Shown here piece after piece: positions 1-7,627 of a DNA stretch of 9,733 bases. The translations under genes and the position numbers were made by a program. Source of the stretch: an uncultured Desulfuromonadales bacterium (lineage in GTDB: Bacteria > Desulfobacterota > Desulfuromonadia > Desulfuromonadales > Geopsychrobacteraceae); NCBI GenBank assembly GCA_945788205.1, contig CALZLE010000132.1, positions 1 through 9,733 of the forward strand, given 5' to 3'. Position 1 is the first letter of the stretch, and each line of letters opens with the position of its first letter. The notes beneath the pieces were generated by a model. It searched no databases and was not told the origin of the DNA. It saw nothing but the letters and a program-made list of their open reading frames with translations.

Positions 1-210
1 AGTTGTCATCAGGGTGTGCGTGAAGAATACTCGCACCCCATCAAGGTTAAAGCAAAACGTGGGATGATTATCCCTGCAGACTATCCTGTTTTGCCTGACG
101 GAACGATGAGCTGTATGACTTGTCATGATACACATGCGTCAAACAATGACCATCGCTTACGCAAGTCGAAAAAATCTGATTTGTGTCGCGGATGTCATCG
201 CGATTACTGA
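1..210 (+). CDS. Multiheme c-type cytochrome, C-terminal fragment (5' end outside window)
   Basis: The reading frame is open from the first base and ends at TGA 208-210, so only the last 69 residues are visible. It opens with Ser-Cys-His, most likely the tail of a CXXCH heme site cut by the window edge. Two complete heme c attachment motifs follow: CMTCH (112-126) and CRGCH (184-198). Spaced CXXCH motifs with Lys/His-rich linkers are typical of doubled-CXXCH multiheme cytochromes, which are exported and carry electrons in the periplasm or outer envelope. The last heme site lies only three residues from the C-terminus, so there is no C-terminal membrane anchor. An internal GTG at 16 is in frame but is not a believable start, because the frame continues upstream through a heme motif. 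Total heme number, signal peptide and exact family cannot be judged. The HAMP gene 26 bases downstream is probably co-transcribed. Confidence 0.88.
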   Translation, partial: SCHQGVREEYSHPIKVKAKRGMIIPADYPVLPDGTMSCMTCHDTHASNNDHRLRKSKKSDLCRGCHRDY

Positions 211-236
211 TAATATTTTGCTTAAAGGGGGCACTG

Positions 237-788
237 ATGGAACCTAAGTCGTCATTCAAAGATCGTAAAAAATTGAACCTGACTGTAAAGCGGGAGTTTC
301 AGCAATGGATGTTGAAACAAGTTCTGCTCGCTGTTGTGGTGAGTTCTGTTGTGGCGGCAATCATTCTCTATTTTTATGCGCGCCAGGAGGTCATGAGTTC
401 ATTTTTTGATGCCCATGTAAAGATTCGCAGAGTCAGTGATTTGTTGTTGCCGGTCGTTATCGCAGGCTCTGCTGCAAGCCTGATTGTCGGGGTGCTTTTA
501 TCGGTCTTTTTGCCACAGAAGATTGCTGGGCCCATTTATCGCATTGAGCAAGGACTCGAAAAGATAGGTAACGGCGATTTGACGGCAACGGTTAATTTGC
601 GTGACGAGGATACTCTTAAAGATCTTGCTGATAATGTAAATCATGCAACTGCGTCGCTGCGGCGGCAGGTCCATGAGGCCAAAGCCGGGTGTATGGAGCT
701 TGAGAAAGCTGTTCTGGCAGGTGATTCCGCAAAAACAACTGAATTGCTTCAGTTGCAAAAGCAATTGATCGCTAAGCTAATCACCTGA
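237..788 (+). CDS. Small two-helix membrane protein with a HAMP domain and no output domain
   Basis: This 183-residue protein has a short basic N-terminus, a hydrophobic helix at about 28-48, a periplasmic loop of only about 20 residues, and a second helix at about 70-92. A HAMP domain follows immediately (about 93-146), with the characteristic Pro99, the Glu104 region and a GNGDL turn. The tail (146-183) is rich in Leu, Lys, Glu and Gln and is probably coiled coil. HAMP domains pass conformational signals from membrane helices to kinase, cyclase or chemotaxis output domains; none is present here. ATG 237 is preferred over an upstream GTG at 183, which lies inside the cytochrome, because AAAGGGGG sits at 224-231, just before it. 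The function is unknown. It could be a partner subunit that signals through another protein, or a remnant of a chemoreceptor or kinase. Its place right after a cytochrome gene suggests, by inference only, a link to respiration. Confidence 0.85.
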   Translation: MEPKSSFKDRKKLNLTVKREFQQWMLKQVLLAVVVSSVVAAIILYFYARQEVMSSFFDAHVKIRRVSDLLLPVVIAGSAASLIVGVLLSVFLPQKIAGPIYRIEQGLEKIGNGDLTATVNLRDEDTLKDLADNVNHATASLRRQVHEAKAGCMELEKAVLAGDSAKTTELLQLQKQLIAKLIT

Positions 789-848
789 TTTCTTTAAAGT
801 AGATTTTAATTCCTGCCTCAGGTAATCTCTTCCATCTGTGAAAGACCC

Positions 849-877
849 TTGACATTATTGCTCGTTAATTTTAGAAT
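849..877 (+). promoter_or_regulatory. Sigma-70-type promoter for the M23 peptidase gene
   Basis: A perfect -35 box TTGACA (849-854) is followed by a 17-base spacer and a -10 box TAGAAT (872-877), which matches TATAAT at five of six positions. Transcription would start near 884, giving a leader of about 20 bases that contains the ribosome binding site GGAG (896-899), five bases before the GTG start at 905. It lies in the 116-base gap after the HAMP gene and marks the start of a new transcription unit. The call rests on consensus and position only. Confidence 0.72.
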
Positions 878-904
878 TAGCGAAATCTTATTATTGGAGT
901 CTGC

Positions 905-1771
905 GTGTCCAAACGTTTTACCGTCATGATTATCCCGGAAGAAGGGGAAAAGATACGTCGAATCAAGGTTCGTCGCGGTTTGGTATCTTTTGCTCTCGTT
1001 GGGTTGATGCTTTTTATCGGTACTTTTTCTTTTTTCGTTTATTCTCACTTGAATAGTCAATTTGGAAAATCTGAGTTAGTCCGTTTGCGGCAGGTCAACA
1101 GTCAGCAGCGCCACGATTTACAGCGTCTGACAGCCAATGTTGAATTGATGCGCAAGGATTTACTCAGTTTGGCAGAAACAGAAGCCCGAGTTCGTCAGCT
1201 AGCAGATTTCGAGAGCTCGCCTAAGGCGGTTCCAGTCGCTATCGGAGGAATTCCAGAGGGGAGTTCTGCTGAGAATGTGGACTCGATTCAACAAGAGCTT
1301 AATCAATTGCAGTTAGCAATCGAGCTGCGTCGCCAAAGTCAGGAAGAAGTACGTAACTATCTGAATGATCAGGTTTCGCTCAGTCGAGCAACACCCAATG
1401 GTTGGCCGACAAAAGGGTGGATTACTTCATATTTTGGTATGCGCCAAATTCCGAACGGTACCGGGCGGCGAATCCACGAAGGATTGGATATTGCTGCTAA
1501 TACCGGAACGCCGGTGTATGCAACGGCTGATGGTGTTGTCGCTCGTGTTGAGTATTCCAGAAGTTATGGGAAAACCGTCGTGGTTGATCATGGCTATGGT
1601 TATCGTACCCTTTATGCACATAATTCAAAAAATACAGTAAAACGTGGAGCGCGTGTTCGTCGTGGTGACAAGTTAGCTGAAGTTGGAAATACCGGAATTT
1701 CCACCGGCCCTCACGTCCACTATGAGGTCCAGCTGAATGGTGTCCCGATTGATCCACGAAAAAGCCTTTAG
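905..1771 (+). CDS. Membrane-anchored M23 (LytM-type) peptidoglycan endopeptidase
   Basis: This 288-residue protein begins at GTG 905, with GGAG at 896-899. A basic N-terminal stretch precedes one hydrophobic helix at about 26-46, which should anchor it in the inner membrane with the rest in the periplasm. Residues about 50-110 and 125-160 are Gln/Leu/Arg-rich and probably coiled coil. The C-terminal third is a complete M23 domain with a HEGLDI motif (His191, Asp195), LYAH (His239) and HVH (His270, His272). By family comparison with LytM, His191, Asp195 and His272 bind zinc and His239 and His270 are catalytic. All are present, so it should be an active enzyme cutting peptide cross-links in the cell wall, unlike the degenerate EnvC-type activators. 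The layout resembles MepM-like and other coiled-coil M23 proteins, but I cannot assign an ortholog. It appears to be transcribed alone from the promoter at 849-877. Confidence 0.93.
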   Translation: MSKRFTVMIIPEEGEKIRRIKVRRGLVSFALVGLMLFIGTFSFFVYSHLNSQFGKSELVRLRQVNSQQRHDLQRLTANVELMRKDLLSLAETEARVRQLADFESSPKAVPVAIGGIPEGSSAENVDSIQQELNQLQLAIELRRQSQEEVRNYLNDQVSLSRATPNGWPTKGWITSYFGMRQIPNGTGRRIHEGLDIAANTGTPVYATADGVVARVEYSRSYGKTVVVDHGYGYRTLYAHNSKNTVKRGARVRRGDKLAEVGNTGISTGPHVHYEVQLNGVPIDPRKSL

Positions 1772-1910
1772 TTAAGATAACTCCTCCCCCAATATTTATT
1801 CTTCTCCTCGGCTCTGGCCATCGATCAGCTTCTTTTTGGCAGCAGTAAAGCCCATAATCTCTAGCATTTAGCGCTCATTCCTCTTGTTCCACTCTCTTTC
1901 CATGTGCTAC
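1772..1910 (+). terminator. C-rich, G-poor region after the M23 gene, possible Rho-dependent termination zone
   Basis: No GC-rich hairpin followed by a T run was found after the M23 stop. A hand count of 1772-1910 gives about 44 C against 18 G on the + strand, with pyrimidine tracts near 1781-1790, 1801-1809 and 1876-1901. Untranslated, C-rich and G-poor RNA is the type of sequence Rho loads on. This is a composition-based suggestion only. The region encodes no gene that I can support. Confidence 0.25.
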
Positions 1911-1913
1911 TAT
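1884..1913 (+). promoter_or_regulatory. Candidate extended -10 promoter for secA and the downstream operon
   Basis: TTGTTC (1884-1889) and TACTAT (1908-1913) are separated by 18 bases, and TG at 1905-1906 lies one base before the -10 hexamer, forming an extended -10 element. Transcription from about 1920 would give a leader of roughly 100 bases before the secA ATG. A second weaker candidate lies nearer the gene: TTGTTG (1955-1960) with AATAAT (1977-1982), spacer 16. A promoter is expected in this 250-base gap, but which one is used cannot be decided from sequence. Confidence 0.4.
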
Positions 1914-2021
1914 GCCGGCCACTGTGCCCGGTGATAGATGGCCAGTATATCCCCTTGTTGGATCTGTCATTAATTCAATAATTATCAGCAGTTAACAGTT
2001 GGTAGCGGAGTTTTATACAAG

Positions 2022-4712
2022 ATGATTCGAGGTTTGGTCAAAAAGATCGTTGGCAGTAAAAATGAACGTGAACTGAAAAAACTTCAGCCATTAGTTGCTC
2101 AGGTTAACGCCCTTGAGCCGGATCTGGAAGCGCTTACTGATGCGCAGCTGCAGGCAAAAACTGCTGAATTCCGTCAGCGTCTGAAGGATGGCGAAACTAT
2201 CGAGCAGTTGTTGGTGGAAGCTTTCGCCACTGTTCGTGAGGCCAGTAAGCGGGTGCTCGGCATGCGCCACTTTGATGTCCAGTTGATTGGTGGCATGGTG
2301 CTGAATTCCGGTAAAATTGCCGAGATGAAAACAGGTGAAGGTAAGACGCTGGTCGCAACCTTGGCGTCGTATCTCAACGCCTTGGACGGAAAAGGCGTCC
2401 ATGTTGTTACCGTCAATGATTATTTGGCCAAGCGTGACGCCGAGTGGATGGGGAAAATCTACAATTTCCTCGGGCTGTCGGTCAGCTGTATCGTTCATGG
2501 TTTGAATGATGAAGAGCGAAAAACGGCTTACAATGCTGATATCACCTACGGAACTAACAACGAGTTTGGCTTTGATTATCTGCGCGATAACATGAAGTTC
2601 GATCTCGAAGAATATGTCCAGCGTCCCCTGCATTATGCGATCGTTGATGAGGTCGATTCAATTCTCATCGATGAGGCGCGGACACCGCTGATTATCTCTG
2701 GGCCAAGTGAATCCTCCAGCGATCTTTATGCCATGGCTGACCGCGTGATCCCCCGACTCAAGCAGGGAGAAACAATTGAAGAGCGTGACGGCAAGATAGG
2801 GCAGGCGACCAAAACCCACACGGGCGATTTCACGGTCGATGAAAAGGCGAAATCAGCGGCATTGACCGAGCAGGGGGTTGCCAAGGTTGAAAAGATTTTA
2901 AACGTCGACAATCTTTACGAGCCTCAAAATATGGATATGCTCCATCATGTCAATCAGGCGTTGAAGGCCCACGCCCTGTTCAAGCGTGATGTTGATTATG
3001 TCGTTAAGGATGGCGAGGTTCAGATTGTTGATGAGTTTACCGGTCGTTTGATGCCGGGACGGCGTTGGAGTGACGGTTTACATCAGGCGGTTGAATCAAA
3101 AGAGGGGGTCAAGATTGCCAAAGAAAACCAAACTTTGGCGAGTATCACCTTTCAGAATTATTTCCGCATGTACGATAAGCTGGCCGGGATGACAGGTACC
3201 GCCGACACGGAAGCGGTTGAATTCAACGAAATCTACAAACTTGAAGTTGCAGTGATTCCGACCAACCAGCCGTTACTCAGGCAGGACAAGTCGGATGTTA
3301 TTTACAAGACGGAGAAAGAAAAGTTCCTGGCGGCAATTGAAGATATTGCTGAATGCCATAAAAACGGTCAGCCGGTTCTCGTTGGTACCATAACCATCGA
3401 TAAATCGGAATTGCTCTCCAGCTTGCTGAAAAAGCGTGGTGTGCCGCATAATGTTCTTAACGCCAAGCAGCACGAGCGGGAAGCGTTTATTGTTGCTCAG
3501 GCTGGTCGCAAGGGCGCGGTAACTATCGCCACTAACATGGCGGGTCGCGGAACCGATATTGTTCTCGGGGGCAATCCAGAGATGATGGCTCGTGCAGAGG
3601 CCGCTTCTGCAGACGATCCAGAAGCACGTTTTCAGGAGCTTCTGCCCGGTTTTGAAGAGCGTTGCCAAGCTGAAAAACAGGAAGTTCTAGAAGCTGGTGG
3701 TCTTTACATTCTTGGTACCGAGCGACACGAGTCGCGCCGGATAGATAACCAACTGCGTGGTCGGTCTGGTCGACAAGGGGATCCAGGTAAGAGCCATTTT
3801 TATCTGAGCCTGGAAGATGATCTGCTGCGGATTTTTGGTTCGCAGCGCGTGGCTTACGTCATGGAAAAAATGAAAATTCCTGATGGTGAGCCGATCGAAC
3901 ATGGGATTATCAGCAAAGCGATTGAAAATGCACAGAAGAAAGTAGAGGCGCACAACTTCGATATCCGGAAGCACCTGCTCGAATATGATGATGTTATGAA
4001 CCGGCAGCGCGAAGTTATCTACACCCAACGTCGCGAGGTTCTGGGCGGTGAGCAACTGAAGGAAACGTTTCAAGGTATCTGCACCGAGACGGTTGAAGAT
4101 ATTATCGCGACATTCTGCCCGGAGAAAACCTCGGCCCAAGAATGGGATTGGGAGCGACTGATCGAGGATTTCGGCAATCAGTTTGCGTTTACTCCCGATT
4201 TCAACGAAATTGATCAGACAAACGTCAGCCGTGATGAGTTGGAACAGTTGCTCAAGCAGCAGGTCGAAGGGCGACTCGATTACAAAGAGGAGGATTTTAC
4301 CCCTCCGTTAATGAAGCATCTGATGCGTGTGTTGCTGTTGCAAGCGATTGACTCGCAGTGGAAGGATCACCTGCTGTCAGTCGATCATCTTAAAGAGGGG
4401 ATTGGCCTGCGCAGCTACGGGCAGAAAAACCCCAAGGAAGAATACAAGCGCGAAGCCTATGCTCTGTTCATGGAAATGATGGGTCGGATTCGGCAAGAGG
4501 TGTTGCAGAAAATTTTCCGCATCCAACTTGCTCGTGAAGAAGATGTAGAACAGATGGAGGCTCAGCAGCGCCAGCAGAAAGTCGCGATGAATCGTGTTGG
4601 TGGTGATACTGAAACTCGGAAACCAGCAACTCGTGAAGAAGACAAGATTGGCAGGAACGATTCTTGCCCCTGTGGGAGTGGCAAAAAATATAAGAAATGC
4701 TGCGGTAAATAG
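2022..4712 (+). CDS. secA: Preprotein translocase ATPase SecA
   Basis: SecA is the motor that uses ATP to push unfolded preproteins through the SecYEG channel in the inner membrane. The 896-residue product is close to the E. coli length of 901. Walker A is GEGKT with Lys108, and the Walker B/DEAD-like motif is DEVD at 209-212. Further motor motifs are MTGTAD (from Met390), AGRGTDI (507-513) and RGRSGRQGD (579-587). The preprotein cross-linking domain lies at about 220-370, and the helical scaffold and wing domains run to about 830. The flexible C-terminal linker ends in a zinc-binding SecB/lipid-binding tail with Cys882, Cys884, Cys893 and Cys894, a Cys-Cys version of the motif in which E. 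coli ends Cys-His. ATG 2022 gives the normal family N-terminus and has GGAG at 2007-2010. No SecM-like gene lies upstream. The next gene starts 20 bases after the stop, so co-transcription is likely. Confidence 0.99.
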   Translation: MIRGLVKKIVGSKNERELKKLQPLVAQVNALEPDLEALTDAQLQAKTAEFRQRLKDGETIEQLLVEAFATVREASKRVLGMRHFDVQLIGGMVLNSGKIAEMKTGEGKTLVATLASYLNALDGKGVHVVTVNDYLAKRDAEWMGKIYNFLGLSVSCIVHGLNDEERKTAYNADITYGTNNEFGFDYLRDNMKFDLEEYVQRPLHYAIVDEVDSILIDEARTPLIISGPSESSSDLYAMADRVIPRLKQGETIEERDGKIGQATKTHTGDFTVDEKAKSAALTEQGVAKVEKILNVDNLYEPQNMDMLHHVNQALKAHALFKRDVDYVVKDGEVQIVDEFTGRLMPGRRWSDGLHQAVESKEGVKIAKENQTLASITFQNYFRMYDKLAGMTGTADTEAVEFNEIYKLEVAVIPTNQPLLRQDKSDVIYKTEKEKFLAAIEDIAECHKNGQPVLVGTITIDKSELLSSLLKKRGVPHNVLNAKQHEREAFIVAQAGRKGAVTIATNMAGRGTDIVLGGNPEMMARAEAASADDPEARFQELLPGFEERCQAEKQEVLEAGGLYILGTERHESRRIDNQLRGRSGRQGDPGKSHFYLSLEDDLLRIFGSQRVAYVMEKMKIPDGEPIEHGIISKAIENAQKKVEAHNFDIRKHLLEYDDVMNRQREVIYTQRREVLGGEQLKETFQGICTETVEDIIATFCPEKTSAQEWDWERLIEDFGNQFAFTPDFNEIDQTNVSRDELEQLLKQQVEGRLDYKEEDFTPPLMKHLMRVLLLQAIDSQWKDHLLSVDHLKEGIGLRSYGQKNPKEEYKREAYALFMEMMGRIRQEVLQKIFRIQLAREEDVEQMEAQQRQQKVAMNRVGGDTETRKPATREEDKIGRNDSCPCGSGKKYKKCCGK

Positions 4713-4732
4713 AGCTTCAAAAGGGTAAATCA

Positions 4733-6430
4733 ATGACGGATCAACAACAGACTGACCCTGCTATATTGCTGATTGACGATGTTCCGCTGATCCTTGATCT
4801 TCTGCAGGATATCCTCGAAAACAGAAATTTTCGCGTCGTCCGTTCGGAAACCGGCAGTAATGTTGCTGAGATTCTTGATCGGGAGAATATCGCTCTGGTT
4901 TTCTGCGATGTTTCTCTGCCGGACATTAACGGCGTTGAGGTTTTGCGGATGATCAAACAGCATTCACCGGAAGTACAGGTGATCATGATTTCCGGTCAGC
5001 AGGATTTTAATGTCGCTCGTCAGGTGCTGCGTGAACGCGCCCATGATTATCTGGTCAAGCCGTTCTCGCAGGAAGAGGTTCTCGAGTCTGTTAATCAAGG
5101 GTTAGCCGCTTATCGGCATGCAATAAATCAGAGCAAGGCGCGGATTGAAGCCCAGCGGCGTATGGCTGATCTGGTTCTGCTGAAAAAAATTGGTGAGACG
5201 GCCAGTTCTGGAAGTGATTTGCAGGAATTATTCGATCTAATCCTTGATTCGATCGTTGATTCAGCTGACGTTGAAGTGGCTTCGTTGATGCTCGTCGAAG
5301 ACGATGGGTTGCTGCATATTGCTGCTGCTCGCGGCTTATCCGATAGTATTATTAATACCGTACGGGTCGCCGCTGGCGAGGGGATTTCCGGTCACGTTCT
5401 TGCCAGTCAGGAACCGGTCTTGATTTCCAACCTTGATCACGATAGCCGTTTTAAAAGTCATGTTTCCGGTCAGCGCTATAAGGATCAGTCGTTGCTCTCT
5501 GTGCCGATTTCTGTGCGCGACGATATCGTCGGCGTTATCAATGTTAACAACAAGCGCTCCGGAGAATCTTTCGATCTCGAAGATCAGAATCTGTTGATGG
5601 CAATCGCCAATCAAGTTGCGCTGGCGATGGAAAACTTCGAGCTGGTTAACAGTCTGCGCTCACAGGCGACAACCCTCGAGAGGACCAACGATGAACTGGT
5701 GCGGATGAACCGCGCCCGGACGCGGTTGGTGTGTAATCTGTCGCATGAATTGAAAACTCCGCTGACTTCAATCATGGGTTATGTTGATCTCTCTTTGACC
5801 TTTTATGAAAAACTGTCCGAAGAAGAATTCAAGGAGCATTTGCACTTGGTCCGCGAAGAAGGTGAGCGGCTGGAAAAGCTGATTACCGGAATGTTGCGGC
5901 TCTTTTCCATCGAATCTGAACGTGAAATCTGGCGTTGGAAAGCCTTTGGAGTCCCATGGCCAGTGGCTGATTCTTTTCAGTACTACAACAAACAGATGGC
6001 CGCGCGCGAGTTGATTACGGAGCTTGATATCGAAGAGGATCTTCCGGAAGTTTATGGTGATCAGGAGAAATTCGGGATGGCTTTTAATAGCCTGGTCGAT
6101 AATGCCGTAAAGTTCAAACGCGATGGAGGAGTGATTCGGGTTAAGGCTGAATCACGGATGTTTGACGGACTGGAATACGTATATCTGCAGATTTTCAATC
6201 ATGGCTACACCGTTCCTCTGGAAGCTCACAGTACAATTTTTAACTCCTACACACAGCTGGGTGATATCGATACTGAAAAGCCCCATGGTGTCGGGATCGG
6301 TTTAGCTTTAGTTAAGGTGGTTGTTGATCGGATGAAGGGCGATATTTTTCTGGAAGAGGTTGAAGATGAGGGGACCTCTTTCGGCATGTTATTGCCGACT
6401 GAGGCAACCTACAACCAGTTAAAAGGGTAA
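4733..6430 (+). CDS. Receiver-GAF-histidine kinase signalling protein
   Basis: This 565-residue protein is cytoplasmic, with no signal peptide or membrane helix. An N-terminal receiver domain (about 9-125) has the acidic pair Asp15/Asp16, phosphoacceptor Asp59, Ser87 and Lys109. A GAF domain follows (about 160-305), then a short coiled linker, a HisKA domain with the H box SHELKTPL and phospho-accepting His338, and a HATPase domain (about 440-560) with the N box around Asn457 and a G2 box GVGIGL (519-524). The G1 box, normally DxGxG, reads NHGYT (489-493), so the adenine-contacting Asp is Asn and the second Gly is lost. Receiver-first kinases usually take a phosphate signal from another kinase or phosphorelay and pass it on; ligand and partner are unknown. 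The start ATG 4733 has AAAAGGG at 4719-4725. The gene lies between secA and argJ with gaps of 20 and 3 bases and is probably co-transcribed. Confidence 0.94.
   Translation: MTDQQQTDPAILLIDDVPLILDLLQDILENRNFRVVRSETGSNVAEILDRENIALVFCDVSLPDINGVEVLRMIKQHSPEVQVIMISGQQDFNVARQVLRERAHDYLVKPFSQEEVLESVNQGLAAYRHAINQSKARIEAQRRMADLVLLKKIGETASSGSDLQELFDLILDSIVDSADVEVASLMLVEDDGLLHIAAARGLSDSIINTVRVAAGEGISGHVLASQEPVLISNLDHDSRFKSHVSGQRYKDQSLLSVPISVRDDIVGVINVNNKRSGESFDLEDQNLLMAIANQVALAMENFELVNSLRSQATTLERTNDELVRMNRARTRLVCNLSHELKTPLTSIMGYVDLSLTFYEKLSEEEFKEHLHLVREEGERLEKLITGMLRLFSIESEREIWRWKAFGVPWPVADSFQYYNKQMAARELITELDIEEDLPEVYGDQEKFGMAFNSLVDNAVKFKRDGGVIRVKAESRMFDGLEYVYLQIFNHGYTVPLEAHSTIFNSYTQLGDIDTEKPHGVGIGLALVKVVVDRMKGDIFLEEVEDEGTSFGMLLPTEATYNQLKG
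6423..6427 (+). promoter_or_regulatory. Ribosome binding site that sets the argJ start
   Basis: AAGGG lies inside the last codons of the kinase gene, six bases before ATG 6434. A TTG at 6431 is also in frame but would leave only three bases, so ATG 6434 is the better start. Confidence 0.6.
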
Positions 6431-6433
6431 TTG

Positions 6434-7627
6434 ATGAGTGTCTATGATCTGCCCACAGGATTTCGTTTTTCTGGCATAGCGAGTGGTATTAAGAAATCAG
6501 GCAAGCTCGACATGGCGCTGATTTGCTCAGATCAGCCTGCTCGTGTTGCTGGAGTTTTTACCAAGAACAAGGTGATCGCTGCACCGCTACAGATTTCCCA
6601 ACCGCGGGTGGCTGCCGGACGTTGTCAGGCGGTGTTGATTAACAGTGGCAATGCCAATGCTTGCACGGGGGATGCTGGACTTGAGGTTGCCGTTCAGTCT
6701 TCGAAAATGCTGGCACAGCAACTATCTATAGCAGAGGATTTGATCGCGGTTGCTTCGACGGGGGTTATCGGTGTACAGATGCCGATTGAGCCGTTCGAGC
6801 AGGCGCTGCCCAGGCTGGTCGAGTTGTTGGCCGATGATCAGGCCGCAGTTGTTGCCGAAGCAATTATGACAACGGATGCTTATTCAAAGGCGGCCTCTGC
6901 CCGCGTTGAGTGTCAAGACGGTGCGTATAATCTCCTTGGGTTGGCCAAAGGGGCGGGAATGATCCATCCTAATATGGCGACTATGCTCGGTTTCGTCATG
7001 ACGGATGCTGCTGTTGCTCCAGAGTTACTCGATCTTGCTCTGCGCCGGGCGGTCAAAAACAGCTTCAATTCGATCACCGTTGATGGCGACACCTCAACCA
7101 ACGATATGGTTTTACTGTTGGCCAACGGCTCCTGTGAGGGGGCAGAGATTCTGCCTGGGACTGAAGCCGCTGAGCAGTTCTGCCAACATCTCGATCGTGT
7201 GCTTCTCGATTTGGCGAAGATGATAGTTCGCGATGGTGAGGGTGCGACGAAAACGGTCGAAATTCAGGTCACTGGTGCGGCTTCGGAGGAAGAGGCCAGA
7301 GTAGCCGCAAAATCAGTCGCGACCTCTTCATTGGTGAAAACCGCATTTTTCGGTGAAGATGCCAACTGGGGACGTATTATTGCTGCTGTTGGTTATTCAG
7401 GCATCGATGTTGATCAGAACCGGATTGATATCAGCTTCAATCAGATTCTGGTGGCTAAAAATGGTTTATCGACTGGCCCGGAACTGGAAGCTGAAGCGAC
7501 AGAGGTGCTCAAGCTTGCTGAGTTTGTTGTTACCATAGATCTGCATCAAGGGGATGCAACAAGCAGCTACTACACTTCTGACCTCGGTTACGAATACATC
7601 AAAATCAACGCCGACTATCGTACCTGA
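6434..7627 (+). CDS. argJ: Glutamate N-acetyltransferase / ornithine acetyltransferase ArgJ
   Basis: ArgJ moves the acetyl group from N-acetylornithine to glutamate, giving ornithine and N-acetylglutamate and so recycling acetyl in arginine biosynthesis; some members also use acetyl-CoA. The 397-residue length is normal. Family marks are the N-terminal GFRFSGI stretch, GVFTKN, INSGNANAC, ASTGVIG (oxyanion region) and KGAGMIHPNMATML. In this family the precursor cuts itself between Ala and Thr in the last motif, here before Thr183, giving an alpha chain (1-182) and a beta chain whose N-terminal Thr183 is the nucleophile. The C-terminal part keeps VKTAFFGEDANWGRI and ends near the usual position. 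It starts three bases after the kinase stop, and its TGA shares one base with the deoC ATG. Whether it is mono- or bifunctional cannot be read from sequence; an argA or NAGS gene elsewhere would decide it. Confidence 0.97.
   Translation: MSVYDLPTGFRFSGIASGIKKSGKLDMALICSDQPARVAGVFTKNKVIAAPLQISQPRVAAGRCQAVLINSGNANACTGDAGLEVAVQSSKMLAQQLSIAEDLIAVASTGVIGVQMPIEPFEQALPRLVELLADDQAAVVAEAIMTTDAYSKAASARVECQDGAYNLLGLAKGAGMIHPNMATMLGFVMTDAAVAPELLDLALRRAVKNSFNSITVDGDTSTNDMVLLLANGSCEGAEILPGTEAAEQFCQHLDRVLLDLAKMIVRDGEGATKTVEIQVTGAASEEEARVAAKSVATSSLVKTAFFGEDANWGRIIAAVGYSGIDVDQNRIDISFNQILVAKNGLSTGPELEAEATEVLKLAEFVVTIDLHQGDATSSYYTSDLGYEYIKINADYRT

Noticed and set aside
16..210. Small stand-alone cytochrome starting at GTG 16
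   Set aside because: The frame is open to the window edge and the residues before GTG 16 include a heme motif remnant, so this is the tail of a longer gene.
183..236. GTG 183 as start of the HAMP protein
   Set aside because: It lies inside the cytochrome gene and lacks a ribosome binding site, whereas ATG 237 has a strong one just upstream.
783..823. ACCTGA/TCAGGT inverted pair after the HAMP gene as a terminator
   Set aside because: A six-base stem with a loop of about 29 bases and no following T run is not convincing.
1938..1973. Eleven-codon reading frame in the secA leader encoding a Cys-Trp-Ile-Cys-His ending
   Set aside because: It looks like a leader peptide with a CXXCH motif, but it has no good ribosome binding site, is too short for an export signal, and such a frame is expected by chance.
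2091..2633. 180-codon frame on the minus strand inside secA
   Set aside because: It lies fully opposite a well-conserved secA, has no family resemblance that I recognise, and is best explained as a shadow of coding composition. The same applies to minus-strand frames at 3273-3668 and 3687-4139.
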